In this document: positions 18,363 through 27,055 of the stretch, in pieces
Position numbering within the stretch: the first letter of the stretch is position 1
Layout: each line of letters opens with the position of its first letter
Notes under the pieces: generated by a model
Told to the model about the DNA's origin: nothing
The model's input: only the letters and a program-made list of their open reading frames with translations
Database searches by the model: none
Position numbers and translations under genes: made by a program
Assembly: GCA_023415275.1 (NCBI GenBank)
Contig: JAEZLJ010000023.1
Location: 1-64,000, forward strand
Length of the DNA: 64,000 bases
Source: Bacteroidota bacterium
GTDB taxonomy: Bacteria > Bacteroidota > Bacteroidia > Chitinophagales > Chitinophagaceae
Direction of reading: 5' to 3'

Positions 18363-19442
18363 TTATCGCCCTGGTTCATAATCATAGGGCAATAGATCTG
18401 CCAGGTTCTTCCAACTCCAGTATCCCTGGTTGATCCAGCTTCTCTGGTCCACAAAATATCCATTGGGCTTAATCAAAATGGCATCCAACAAGTCCACATA
18501 GGAAATCTGGGTCTTTACATCCAGGGGAAGTCCGTATTGCTCCAGGTACTGTTTTTCCGGGGCTTTTTTAGTATAGGTGATGCTGACCTTTCCCGGGAAC
18601 CATAATTCAGCATCTGCAGTGGAGTCATTGAAATAATAATAACTGGTATCGTATGGGTTGGCCAGCCTGTCAAACTTGGTAGTGCTGTTTTTGGATAATA
18701 GATCCACAGTAAAACCGTTTTGCTTTAACGTGCTGTCATAATAAGACCTGATAAAATGAAGCCTGGATCCATAATAGGCAGTTTCCCTGGCCTTTTTCCA
18801 TTCAGCCTGTTGTTCGGCTGTGCCTTCCATATCTGTATATAAACAATAACCCCTGAATGAGTTGATCTCGGTTTTGTAGGAATGAACAAAAGAATCCAGC
18901 TCGTAGCGCATAGTATATCCCAGGGCTGTATTCCTGAGTTGTAAAGGCTCGGTAGCGAGCACCTTCAACCGGTCGTTCCTTTTGTAATAAAAGAACTTCA
19001 AAACTTCCGGATTCAAAAGGCTGCAACTGTCCGCAAAAGGTGTTCTGCCTATAAAATGATCCGTAAAGAACTTGCCATACTTCTCCCAACCATCAGTGAC
19101 CTCATTGCTGCTCCTGATCACGATCTCACTCATGCTGTTATCTGCCTTTTGCAATTCCAGGTTAAACTCCCTGTCTGCTACTGCCTCGAAGTTGATAGTC
19201 CGGCTCACATAGCCTGTAAAAGAAACGATCAATTCATACCCGCCCTTATCCAGGTAAAGCTTGTAATTACCTTCTTTGTCCGTAACGGTGCCCTTGGTTG
19301 TATTCTGCGCAAACACAGAAGCACCTTCAAGGGGTAGCTTGGTTTCGGCATCTGTAATTTTACCGGTTACCGTACTTTGTGAAAATACAATGGCAGATAT
19401 CAATAGGGAAATAGTGGCCAGGAGGAGGTGTGGTCTTTTCAT
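18363..19442 (-). CDS. Carboxypeptidase-like regulatory domain protein, secreted
   Basis: A 359-residue protein with signal peptide (LLLATISLLISAIVFSQ). A complete CarboxypepD_reg-like beta-sandwich follows at about residues 24-105 (VTGKITDAETKLPLEGASVF, GTVTDKEGNYKLYLDKGGYE, VSFTGYVSRT). This domain normally sits at the N-terminus of SusC/TonB-dependent receptors, but there is no plug or barrel here. Instead an unassigned domain of about 250 residues follows, rich in Tyr and Phe. Proteins of this shape are common in Bacteroidota and of unknown function. It lies 21 bases downstream of the SDR gene on the same strand, so it is probably co-transcribed. Confidence 0.8.
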   Translation of the reverse strand: MKRPHLLLATISLLISAIVFSQSTVTGKITDAETKLPLEGASVFAQNTTKGTVTDKEGNYKLYLDKGGYELIVSFTGYVSRTINFEAVADREFNLELQKADNSMSEIVIRSSNEVTDGWEKYGKFFTDHFIGRTPFADSCSLLNPEVLKFFYYKRNDRLKVLATEPLQLRNTALGYTMRYELDSFVHSYKTEINSFRGYCLYTDMEGTAEQQAEWKKARETAYYGSRLHFIRSYYDSTLKQNGFTVDLLSKNSTTKFDRLANPYDTSYYYFNDSTADAELWFPGKVSITYTKKAPEKQYLEQYGLPLDVKTQISYVDLLDAILIKPNGYFVDQRSWINQGYWSWKNLADLLPYDYEPGR

Positions 19443-19463
19443 AGTGGTACTAAAATAAAAAAA

Positions 19464-20486
19464 TTAAAGCGTTATTTCACCTCTTTGCAAAGCCGCCTTG
19501 TATTTTTCACAGGAATTTGCAATTACAGTTTCCAGGTTCGTAAAGCTGAATCCTGGCAGGGCTTTCAACAAAGAAGAATTATCAAAACTGGTCTGGCTTT
19601 GGGCTACCTTGGCAGTTTCCCTTGTTAACAGGGGTTTGTTACCTGTGATCATTGATTTCATGCTTTCCAGGCGCCAGGCTAATTCACCCATTGTTTTGGT
19701 GGCTTCCCGGGCAGGTCTTGGCTTGCCAAAATGATCTGCTATGGTATTAAATAGTTTCTGGAACGGCCAGTTTTCGGCATTGATAATATATCTTTTCTGG
19801 CTTAGGTCCGATTGAAGCAGCTGCACAATAGCTGTCGCTACGTCTTCCACTCCTACAAAACCATTCACGCCTTTTGTGTACCAGGAAAATCCCTTATAAG
19901 CATTTTTAAAGATGGCGCAGCTTGACTGGTGCCAATTTCCATAGCCCAAAATAGTGCTCGGGTTAACCACTATACCTTCCAGTCCTTCGGCAAAACCCCG
20001 GTACACATGCATTTCTGCATGGTGCTTGGAGATCGCATAATGGGTGGTGTTGCTATTCTCCTCCCATTTCTTTTCCTCGTTTACCATTCCTGATTTAGTG
20101 GTTCTTCCAAGGGCGGCCACGGAACTTACATGCACCATCCTTTTCACCCCGGTTTCAATGGCTGCATTCACCACGTTGGCTGTGCCCTCAACATTCACCT
20201 GGTACATCCTGTCCCGGTCTTTTTTATCAAAGGAAACAATAGCGGCGGAGTGTATCACTGCGGATGCATTGGCCATGGCGTCCTGCAAGGAAACCACATC
20301 CAGTACATCACCTTCCATCCACTCCACTTTGTCCAGGATATGGGCCGGAATATAAAATGGCAGGGCAGCAGACCGTTTGATGGCGGTTACTTCTAAACCT
20401 TTTTCAACAAGTTCCTTTATGATATAAGCGCCTAGAAAGCCAGTACCGCCGGTAACTAAAACCCTTCCTGTTTGAATTGTTGCCAT
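19464..20486 (-). CDS. NAD-dependent epimerase/dehydratase family (extended SDR)
   Basis: A 340-residue extended short-chain dehydrogenase. The Rossmann motif VTGGTGFLGAYI is at residues 11-22, the catalytic residues are S121/S122 with Y150-x3-K154 (HYAISKHH), and the substrate-side motif NPSTILGYG follows. It most resembles the dihydroflavonol reductase/3-beta-hydroxysteroid dehydrogenase-like branch found in Bacteroidota. The substrate cannot be told. It lies 51 bases downstream of the hydroxyacyl-CoA dehydrogenase gene and 21 bases ahead of the CarboxypepD_reg gene, which suggests an operon and perhaps an acyl-chain or lipid substrate. Confidence 0.85.
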   Translation of the reverse strand: MATIQTGRVLVTGGTGFLGAYIIKELVEKGLEVTAIKRSAALPFYIPAHILDKVEWMEGDVLDVVSLQDAMANASAVIHSAAIVSFDKKDRDRMYQVNVEGTANVVNAAIETGVKRMVHVSSVAALGRTTKSGMVNEEKKWEENSNTTHYAISKHHAEMHVYRGFAEGLEGIVVNPSTILGYGNWHQSSCAIFKNAYKGFSWYTKGVNGFVGVEDVATAIVQLLQSDLSQKRYIINAENWPFQKLFNTIADHFGKPRPAREATKTMGELAWRLESMKSMITGNKPLLTRETAKVAQSQTSFDNSSLLKALPGFSFTNLETVIANSCEKYKAALQRGEITL

Positions 20487-20537
20487 TGATGGGGGCGAAA
20501 ATATTACGAATCGATGGTTTCACCTATCATCTGGGTA

Positions 20538-21377
20538 CTAATAATCATAATACCCTTTTTTGGTCTTCTTGCCCAATTGGCCTTGCTTTACCTTTTCTTC
20601 CTGCAGGTAAGAAGGTTTCAGGCGGTCTGGTTTATTCAACTGTTCATATACCGAGACGCTCACCGCATAGTTGACATCATTCCCAATCAGGTCCATTAAT
20701 TTGAAGGGACCCATCTTAAATCCCGTTTTTTCCAGGATGGTATCTATAGTGGCATAATCTGCCAAACCTTCTTCGGCTATACGCAACGATTCTATATAAA
20801 ATGGACGTGCTACCCGGTTCACTATAAAACCAGGGGAATCCTTGCATATTACCGGCTGCTTCTCCAGTTTGCGGGTAAATCCTACCAAGGCATGTATAGT
20901 GGTTTCGCTGGTTTGTTCGCCCTTCACCACTTCCACCAACTTCATTACCGGTGCGGGATTAAAAAAATGCAGGCCTGCAAACCGGTGAGGTCCTGGAATA
21001 TAGTTAGCTATGGCATTGATGGAAAGTGAGGATGTGTTGGAAGCAAATATGGTTTGTCCGGTATTGATTTCAGCCAATTGATCAAATAGAGCTGTTTTAG
21101 CTTCCATTTTCTCAATAATGGCTTCTATTACCAGGTCAGCGCTGCAATCAGCCAGCGAGTTGCTAAACCGGAGTTTACCAAAGGCCGCATGTTTTTCAAT
21201 AGGAGTGATCTTTCCCTTTTCTACTAGCTTATCAAGATCGGCATTGATCTTTTGTTTGGTTTTTTGCAATACCTCTTCCTGCAGATCATAGAGCAAGGTG
21301 GAATATCCGGCCATAGCGCACACTTGTGCAATGCCACTCCCCATTGTCCCACCACCGGCTATGCATATCTTATTCAT
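20538..21377 (-). CDS. 3-hydroxyacyl-CoA (3-hydroxybutyryl-CoA) dehydrogenase family protein
   Basis: A 279-residue NAD(P)-dependent dehydrogenase of the short HBD type, which interconverts acetoacetyl-CoA and 3-hydroxybutyryl-CoA or longer acyl analogues. The Rossmann motif AGGGTMGSGIAQVCAMAG is at residues 6-23, the catalytic His lies in HRFAGLHFFNPAPVMKLVEV, and the C-terminal domain starts with CKDSPGFIVNRVARP. The length is the family norm. The ATG at 21377 immediately precedes the Rossmann strand. The role is fatty acid or butyrate-type metabolism in the cytoplasm. It is first in a likely three-gene minus-strand run. Confidence 0.92.
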   Translation of the reverse strand: MNKICIAGGGTMGSGIAQVCAMAGYSTLLYDLQEEVLQKTKQKINADLDKLVEKGKITPIEKHAAFGKLRFSNSLADCSADLVIEAIIEKMEAKTALFDQLAEINTGQTIFASNTSSLSINAIANYIPGPHRFAGLHFFNPAPVMKLVEVVKGEQTSETTIHALVGFTRKLEKQPVICKDSPGFIVNRVARPFYIESLRIAEEGLADYATIDTILEKTGFKMGPFKLMDLIGNDVNYAVSVSVYEQLNKPDRLKPSYLQEEKVKQGQLGKKTKKGYYDY

Positions 21378-21445
21378 CGGTTGATATTAGTCAGTAAAAA
21401 TATGGTACAATAATTTCTAACTTTATAAAGACCAAAGAAATCAAG

Positions 21446-21640
21446 ATGAAATATAAAAATGCCATATTGGTTGCGGCAGGTGCAGCTCTGGCCACAGTGG
21501 TTGCTTTTTTCCTGGTAAGGAGAAAACAGGAAATAGCGGGTGAAAGGCCCCCGCGCAAGGCTCCACAATTGAAGAACGTGGCCAATCCGGGCGATCAATC
21601 TGAATTCTTAACCTCTCCCAGTGATTCTGAAATAGGGTAG
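21446..21640 (+). CDS. Small single-pass membrane protein, 64 aa, unknown function
   Basis: A 64-residue protein: one N-terminal hydrophobic helix (AILVAAGAALATVVAFFLV), a positive cluster (RRKQE) that predicts the tail is cytoplasmic, and a polar tail rich in Pro, Ser and Asp. The shape resembles small YtxH-like proteins, but no motif is specific. It is divergent from the hydroxyacyl-CoA dehydrogenase gene and 73 bases upstream of another small membrane protein gene on the same strand. No homolog recognised. Confidence 0.6.
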   Translation: MKYKNAILVAAGAALATVVAFFLVRRKQEIAGERPPRKAPQLKNVANPGDQSEFLTSPSDSEIG

Positions 21641-21713
21641 CCTGGTATGTTCTTTCGTGCCCCGTAAACCATTTGCTGAAGATTCATTGTCCTATCATAA
21701 ATAAATCTTCATT

Positions 21714-22331
21714 ATGCCAACAACTGCAGGAAGCGGCGTGTTTCAAAAGGGGTATAGCACTTCTATTGCTTTCCTCGTAGCCTTATTGCTATTCTTTCTT
21801 CCCTTCGTGGTCATTAAATGCAACAATCAACCCTACGCTGAAAACACCGGCTTAGGCCTGGCATTGGGCACCAACTATAACGTTACCGCCCAAAAAGATC
21901 TGCCGGATATTTTGCAAAAAGGCAAGAATGAAAGTGTTCCCAGGGAGGAAGAGAAAGGAAAATTGTATGTCCTGGCACTGGCCTCGCTGCTTGCTGGCAT
22001 AGTAGGCTTGATGTTTTCTTTATCAAAATCACGTTCCGCATCTTCAGTGTCCATGCTCATGGGAATGGCAGCAGCGCTCTGCCTGGTAATACTGATGTTT
22101 CAGATCAGCAGCGACATCAAACGAAATTCAGGAGGAAATGTCTTGTCGGGGAGAGATAGTAATATCAGGGTTACTGCCAGCTATACTATCTGGTATTTTA
22201 TTGCCATTGCCAGCTTCCTGGCAGCGGCATTTTTCAGTTATAAACGAAGAGATATAACAATATCTCCGGGGGGTGACCGGCTACGGCCGGAAAGAAGCGA
22301 AGATGGTTCCAGCTTGCCAGACGGCTGGTAA
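21714..22331 (+). CDS. Four-helix membrane protein of unknown function
   Basis: A 205-residue protein with four predicted membrane segments: IAFLVALLLFFLPFVVIKC, YVLALASLLAGIVGLMF, SMLMGMAAALCLVILMF and IWYFIAIASFLAAAFFSY. The loop between the first two is polar and would face the periplasm (QPYAENTGLGLALGTNYNV). The tail is charged and Pro/Gly-rich. I do not recognise the family. It is preceded by the 64-residue membrane protein and ends at a strong bidirectional terminator shared with pheS. Confidence 0.7.
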   Translation: MPTTAGSGVFQKGYSTSIAFLVALLLFFLPFVVIKCNNQPYAENTGLGLALGTNYNVTAQKDLPDILQKGKNESVPREEEKGKLYVLALASLLAGIVGLMFSLSKSRSASSVSMLMGMAAALCLVILMFQISSDIKRNSGGNVLSGRDSNIRVTASYTIWYFIAIASFLAAAFFSYKRRDITISPGGDRLRPERSEDGSSLPDGW

Positions 22332-22344
22332 GCCGTTCAATGAT

Positions 22345-22378
22345 AAAAAAAGACCTTCTTACTGGAAGGTCTTTTTTT
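22345..22378. terminator. Bidirectional terminator between a membrane protein gene and pheS
   Basis: A 14-bp perfect stem (22345-22358 with 22365-22378) has a GACCTTC/GAAGGTC core and a six-base loop. It is flanked by seven A residues on one side and seven T residues on the other, so it can end transcription from both strands. Confidence 0.92.
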
Positions 22379-22392
22379 AAGTAGTTATACAG

Positions 22393-23424
22393 TTAAACCG
22401 CACTATCAAACTGTTTCAGGAAACGTGCATCGTTTTCACTGAACAGTCTTATATCATTTACATCATATAATAATAACGCCGGGCGTTCAATGCCCATACC
22501 GAAGGCGTAGCCTGTGTACTTATTACTGTCTATCCCGCAATTCTCTAATACTTTCGGATGTACCATGCCACATCCCAGTATCTCTACCCATCCTGTATGC
22601 TTACAAATCCGGCATCCTTTGCCTCCGCAAATAAAGCAGCTCACATCCATTTCAGCACTTGGTTCTGTAAACGGAAAGTAAGAAGGCCTGAAGCGAACCT
22701 TAGTATCCTTGCCAAACATTTCCTGCACAAAGAAATAAAGCGTTTGTTTCAGGTCAGCAAAGCTTACATTTTCATCAATATACAATCCTTCTATCTGGTG
22801 AAAAAAGCAATGCGACCTGGCAGAAATGGTCTCATTGCGGTACACACGACCGGGGCATATGATCCTGATGGGCAACTTGCCCTTTTGCATCTCCCTGATC
22901 TGCACATTGCTGGTATGTGTGCGCAACAGCCAATCAGGATTCTGGTGTATATAGAAAGTATCCTGCATGTCACGGGCAGGATGGTTCTCCGGCAGGTTCA
23001 ATGCAGTGAAGTTGTGCCAGTCATCTTCTATCTCCGGGCCATCTGCCACTGAAAATCCAAGTCGCTGAAAGATGCTGACCATGCGGTTGCGTACCAGCGT
23101 AATAGGATGGCGCGTTCCAATCGTGATAGCATCCCCTGGCAGGGACAGATCCATTTCTTCTTTTGCTGTAGTGCCATTATTGGCAAACAGTTCCTTAGCC
23201 TGGTCATACCGGGCTTCTGCAAATTGCTTGAATTCGTTCAATACCTGGCCAAACGCTTTCTTCTGGTCATTAGGAACATTACGCATCTCACCAAAAAGAC
23301 TCTTTACCAATCCTTTGGTACCCAGGTATTTAATGCGGTATTCCTCCAGTTGTTGTGCTGTTAGGATCTCGTAAGCCTCAATATCTTTCCGGAAACCTTC
23401 AATTTGCTGTAACAATCCTTCCAT
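22393..23424 (-). CDS. pheS: Phenylalanyl-tRNA synthetase alpha subunit
   Basis: Class II aminoacyl-tRNA synthetase subunit; with PheT it charges tRNA-Phe. The start at 23424 (MEGLLQQIEGF, 343 aa) matches the family length, while the longer frame from 23469 adds 15 atypical residues. The N-terminal coiled coil is followed by motif 2 (CPGRVYRNETISARSHCFFH), FRPSYFPFTEPSAEMDVSC, the Cys-rich ICGGKGCRIC, and motif 3 GMGIERPALLLYDVNDIR. pheT is not in the window, so the two subunits are not encoded together here. A terminator lies directly downstream. Confidence 0.96.
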   Translation of the reverse strand: MEGLLQQIEGFRKDIEAYEILTAQQLEEYRIKYLGTKGLVKSLFGEMRNVPNDQKKAFGQVLNEFKQFAEARYDQAKELFANNGTTAKEEMDLSLPGDAITIGTRHPITLVRNRMVSIFQRLGFSVADGPEIEDDWHNFTALNLPENHPARDMQDTFYIHQNPDWLLRTHTSNVQIREMQKGKLPIRIICPGRVYRNETISARSHCFFHQIEGLYIDENVSFADLKQTLYFFVQEMFGKDTKVRFRPSYFPFTEPSAEMDVSCFICGGKGCRICKHTGWVEILGCGMVHPKVLENCGIDSNKYTGYAFGMGIERPALLLYDVNDIRLFSENDARFLKQFDSAV

Positions 23425-23504
23425 GCCCGCAAAGATAGGAGTTGAACCATTAGACCCGAAAAGGACCATATATGCCGCCGGACGCTAAAGAGAAGAATAA
23501 AAGG

Positions 23505-24344
23505 CTATAATTCAGTAGCGTTGAATGTGTCGCCCTGGTTGATATCGCCGGTGTCAAAACCTTTTTTGAACCAATACATCCGCTGGGCGGAAGTGCCGTG
23601 GGTAAAGGATTCAGGTACCACATATCCTTGTGCTTCTTTTTGCAGCCGGTCGTCACCAATGGCATTGGCCGCATTCAGGGCTTCTTCTATATCGTTGGCT
23701 TCCAGGTAGCCTTTACCTTTCTCATAATGCGCCCATACACCCGCAAAAAAGTCGGCCTGTAATTCCAGTCTCACTGAATATTGATTGTATTCTTCTTCGC
23801 TCAGGCGGCTTCTCAATCTTTGCACTTTATCCGAGATGCCTAATAAATACTGAATATGATGTCCAACTTCATGAGCCACCACGTAGGCCATGGCAAAATC
23901 ACCCGGGGCACCAAAGCGCTCTTTCAGATCATCGTAAAAAGAAAGATCTATATATAATTTCTGGTCGGCAGGACAATAAAAAGGTCCGGTCGCTGCACTG
24001 GCATTACCGCAACCTGATTGAGTAGCCCCGCTGAATAATACCAGGGTAGGCTTGGGATAATCCCTTCCTGACTTAGAAAGAATCTGTTGCCAGGTATCTT
24101 CCAGGTCTTTCAATACCACGCTCACAAACTGTGCTTCCTGGTCCTGGGCTGCCTTTTGCTCAGTACTCATTGGCTGTCCCTGGTTAGGCAGCGGTAGTTG
24201 CGTATTACTTCCATCGCCTCCTAGTAATAGGTTCAATACCAATGCTATCACACCAAGTATTCCTCCACCCACTGCCACCTGTCCACCTGATACGCCTCTC
24301 CTGTCTTCTACATTATCACTGCCTTTTCGTCCTTGCCATAGCAT
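23505..24344 (-). CDS. Neutral zinc metallopeptidase, YpfJ family
   Basis: A 279-residue protein read from ATG 24344 (MLWQGRKGSDNVEDRRG), the conserved family start; a longer frame from 24416 is unlikely. A glycine-rich hydrophobic helix (VAVGGGILGVIALVLNLLLG) anchors it near the N-terminus. The periplasmic domain carries CPADQKLYIDLSFY, the zinc motif HEVGHHIQ, ELQADFFAGVWAHY with the third ligand region, and HGTSAQRMYWFKKGF. This is the putative_zinc (PF04228) family. Catalysis is inferred from HExxH; no substrate is established. It is divergent from the 5'-nucleotidase gene with a 144-base gap. Confidence 0.9.
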   Translation of the reverse strand: MLWQGRKGSDNVEDRRGVSGGQVAVGGGILGVIALVLNLLLGGDGSNTQLPLPNQGQPMSTEQKAAQDQEAQFVSVVLKDLEDTWQQILSKSGRDYPKPTLVLFSGATQSGCGNASAATGPFYCPADQKLYIDLSFYDDLKERFGAPGDFAMAYVVAHEVGHHIQYLLGISDKVQRLRSRLSEEEYNQYSVRLELQADFFAGVWAHYEKGKGYLEANDIEEALNAANAIGDDRLQKEAQGYVVPESFTHGTSAQRMYWFKKGFDTGDINQGDTFNATEL

Positions 24345-24488
24345 AATTGATTCTTTTTGAATAATGTATAAAAAAACGTGCCCAACAGGGCTCATCTTTA
24401 TCCATGCCAATCCCAATTTACTGCTTGTTTGCCAATTTCATTCCTCCCAAAATATAGATTCGGGAAAAAACTATTTTATTTGCGCTCC

Positions 24489-26024
24489 ATGAGATCTATT
24501 ACCCGGTTAGCTAAACAAACCATTCTTTTTTTTATCCTGATCAGTGCCGTTTCCTGTTCCGTTTTCAAGAGTAGCAGGAATGACAATAAACTTGAATTAA
24601 CCTTTATACATATCAATGACGTTTATGAGATAGCTCCTCTTGCTGGTGGCACACAAGGAGGAATGGCAAGAGTGGCTACACTAAAAAAGAATTACCAGGC
24701 TAAAAACCCAAATACTTTATTGGTGATAGGGGGCGATTTTCTAAGCCCTTCGGTATATAACAGCTTACAATACGAGGGGAAACCCATCAGGGGCAAGCAA
24801 ATGGTGGAATCCATGAATGCCGCAGGTATGGACCTGGCCGTCTTTGGCAACCATGAATTTGATATCAAGGAATCAGAGCTCCAGGAGCGCATCAATGAAT
24901 CGGATTTTCAATGGATTGCTTCTAATGCCTTTCACCGCCAGGGACAGGAGATAAAACCCTTTGCAAAAAAGGATTCGGCATTTCCCAAAACCTATATCAT
25001 GAACTTGCGGGATGCTGACGGCACAATGGCCCGCATAGGATTTATGGGTATTGTGTTGCCATTTACCAAGGCAGACTATGTTTCCTATGCCGATCCGCTG
25101 AAATCAGCCAGGGAAGCCTATAATATGCTTAAAGATTCAGTAGATGCTGTCGTTGCTATCACACACCAGGCAGTTTATATGGATAGCATCCTGGCTAAGG
25201 AAATACCAGGGCTGGCCCTTATCCTGGGCGGTCATGAGCATGATATGCGTTTTCTGCAGGTGGGCAATATTTATATAGCTAAGGCACATGCCAATGCCAA
25301 ATCGGCCTACGTAATGAACCTTACCATTAATAAAAAGAGGCACACCATCAGTGTAAAGCCTAAACTGGTTTACGTAGATACCACGGTGGCCATTGACAGC
25401 GCTACCAATGTGGTAGTTCAAAAATGGACAGACATTGCCAACCGCAATTACAGCTCTCTTGGATTCGATGCCGCTAAAGTGGTCATGGATCATAATGGGC
25501 CATTGGACGGTAGGGAAACAGAGATCAGGTCTCATGCTACTAACCTTACGCAACTGATCATGAACTCCATTAAAGAAGCCGTGCCTTCCGCAAAAGCTGT
25601 ATTAATGAATGCAGGCTCCATAAGGTTGGATGATTTTCTGCAAATGCCATTAACGGAATATGATATTATACGCACCATGCCTTTTGGTGGGGGCATCCGG
25701 GAAGCTGACCTTAGGGGCAGCTTGTTGATCAAAACCCTGGAGCAAGGTCATAAAAACAGGGGCAATGGTGGTTTTCTGCAATATAATAGCGAGGTGACAC
25801 GCGAAAATGGTACCTGGAAGATCAGTGGTGAACCCATTAATCCTGAAGGCATTTATCATGTGGGTATTACCGAGTTTTTATTAACCGGCAAGGAAGCCAA
25901 CCTTGATTTTTTAAATCCCGGCAATCCTGATATCATCAGGATATATAAAGCGGAGACTTCCAATACCGACCCCCGGTCTGATGTCAGGCTGGCCGTGGTG
26001 CGCTATCTTGAAAAACACAGTTAA
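24489..26024 (+). CDS. 5'-nucleotidase / UDP-sugar hydrolase family lipoprotein
   Basis: Metallophosphoesterase of the bifunctional 2',3'-cyclic phosphodiesterase/5'-nucleotidase group. I chose ATG 24489 (511 aa) because it begins a lipoprotein signal ending in LISAVSC (Cys 23). The N-terminal metal site is complete: FIHINDVYEIAPL, IGGDFLSPS, VFGNHEFDI, AITHQAVY and LGGHEHDM. The C-terminal 5_nucleotid_C domain shows AVLMNAGSIRLDDFL and GGFLQYNSE. It probably scavenges nucleotides in the periplasm or at the outer membrane. It is followed 56 bases later by a cytochrome c lipoprotein on the same strand. Confidence 0.9.
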   Translation: MRSITRLAKQTILFFILISAVSCSVFKSSRNDNKLELTFIHINDVYEIAPLAGGTQGGMARVATLKKNYQAKNPNTLLVIGGDFLSPSVYNSLQYEGKPIRGKQMVESMNAAGMDLAVFGNHEFDIKESELQERINESDFQWIASNAFHRQGQEIKPFAKKDSAFPKTYIMNLRDADGTMARIGFMGIVLPFTKADYVSYADPLKSAREAYNMLKDSVDAVVAITHQAVYMDSILAKEIPGLALILGGHEHDMRFLQVGNIYIAKAHANAKSAYVMNLTINKKRHTISVKPKLVYVDTTVAIDSATNVVVQKWTDIANRNYSSLGFDAAKVVMDHNGPLDGRETEIRSHATNLTQLIMNSIKEAVPSAKAVLMNAGSIRLDDFLQMPLTEYDIIRTMPFGGGIREADLRGSLLIKTLEQGHKNRGNGGFLQYNSEVTRENGTWKISGEPINPEGIYHVGITEFLLTGKEANLDFLNPGNPDIIRIYKAETSNTDPRSDVRLAVVRYLEKHS

Positions 26025-26080
26025 ATGGATTTGGAAAAATTGGGGTATATTAAAGCCTCAGAAACCAAAACCTAACACTT

Positions 26081-26695
26081 ATGCGTACATTTTTTTACCT
26101 GCCAGCTATGGCAGTATTGGCGCTTGCATCTTGCAGCAGCAGTAATGAACAACCTTCCGATAAGAAGACCGAAGATATTGCCGAAACCAGGAAACTGGAA
26201 GGCGAAGCACTCGTGAAAAGAGGCGATTATATTGTTACCGCTGGTGGTTGTAACGATTGTCATTCTCCTAAGATCATGACCCCTCAAGGTCCTGTAGTGG
26301 ATTCTTCCAAATTACTCTCTGGTCATCCGGCCGGTTCTCCATTGCCTCCTATTAACCCTGCTGCCTACAAACCAGGCAACTGGGTGAATATGTCTCCTGA
26401 TGTTACCGCCTTTGTTGGACCATGGGGAATTTCTTACGCAGCTAATCTTACTTCTGATTCTGCTACAGGCATTGGTGCATGGACGAAAGAAGTATTTATT
26501 AAAACCCTTAGAACAGGGAGGCACCTGGGCCTGGATAATGGCAGACCCATCATGCCGCCAATGCCCTGGAATTATGTGAGTCAATACACAGATGAGGACC
26601 TGGGCGCTATATATGCTTACCTGCATTCGCTTCCAGCCGTAACCAACAGGGTTCCTGAATATACACCACCCCCTGCACCACAGGCTTCTAAATAA
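26081..26695 (+). CDS. Cytochrome c family lipoprotein, mono-heme
   Basis: A 204-residue lipoprotein (signal MRTFFYLPAMAVLALASCSS, Cys 18) with one heme c attachment motif, CNDCH, in GGCNDCHSPK. A methionine-rich MPPMPWNYVSQYTDEDL segment follows that likely supplies the axial ligand, ending with the typical AIYAYLHSLPAV helix. The intervening insert (PAGSPLPPINPAAYKPGNW) and the Pro-rich tail are like those of Bacteroidota c-type cytochromes annotated as diheme or alcohol-dehydrogenase-type subunits, but only one CxxCH is present. The role is electron transfer outside the cytoplasm; the partner is unknown. A terminator follows. Confidence 0.85.
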   Translation: MRTFFYLPAMAVLALASCSSSNEQPSDKKTEDIAETRKLEGEALVKRGDYIVTAGGCNDCHSPKIMTPQGPVVDSSKLLSGHPAGSPLPPINPAAYKPGNWVNMSPDVTAFVGPWGISYAANLTSDSATGIGAWTKEVFIKTLRTGRHLGLDNGRPIMPPMPWNYVSQYTDEDLGAIYAYLHSLPAVTNRVPEYTPPPAPQASK

Positions 26696-26700
26696 TGCAT

Positions 26701-26728
26701 AAAGCCCTCATTGAGGGCTTTTACTTTC
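26701..26728 (+). terminator. Terminator after the cytochrome c gene
   Basis: A 9-bp perfect stem AAAGCCCTC/GAGGGCTTT (26701-26709 and 26713-26721) with loop ATT is followed by a short T-rich tract. It starts six bases after the cytochrome stop codon. Confidence 0.82.
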
Positions 26729-26969
26729 TTCAATAGGGCCATAAAATAGAAAAGCCCCGGTCTCTTTCGAGCTAGGGAGCTTCCTACAGTTTTAATTTTT
26801 ATAAGGTAGATATCATATAGAATTAAAAAACCGTGCCAGGCTCTGAGCCATGTTTCAAATCTTCATCCTGAACATTCTGTTTTTTTAATGCGCACAGGAA
26901 AACTGGATAATACTTAAACAGGTTGCGGTTCTAGCTTTGTCTTTTGCGCGGCCTTAGTGATTTTTCATC

Positions 26970-26983
26970 ATGCGCATGCGCAT
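26970..26983. repeat. Perfect 14-bp palindrome of alternating GC steps
   Basis: The sequence ATGCGCATGCGCAT is its own reverse complement and contains a purine-pyrimidine alternating core. It lies 86 bases upstream of the amylase ATG and 12 bases after another GC-rich patch. It could be a dimeric regulator site; no family is implied. Confidence 0.5.
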
Positions 26984-27055
26984 TCCAGCTTGACACACGC
27001 ATTTAAACCATGCACTGCACAGTCAAATCAAGTAATTTTATTGCAAATCAAACCT

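Larger units (their letters stand above)
26696..27055. other. Intergenic stretch before the broken amylase gene
   Basis: About 360 bases holding the terminator at 26701-26728 and a perfect 14-bp palindrome at 26970-26983. I see no gene, no RNA gene and no exact TTTG-N19-TAnnTTTG promoter in the rest. Confidence 0.5.

Noticed and set aside
18248..18463. 71-residue minus-strand frame overlapping the end of the CarboxypepD_reg gene
   Set aside because: It lies mostly over the coding end of that gene in another frame and shows no signal, motif or own promoter.
22558..23052. 164-residue plus-strand frame inside pheS
   Set aside because: It is antisense to a well-recognised essential gene, and the translated protein has no family features.
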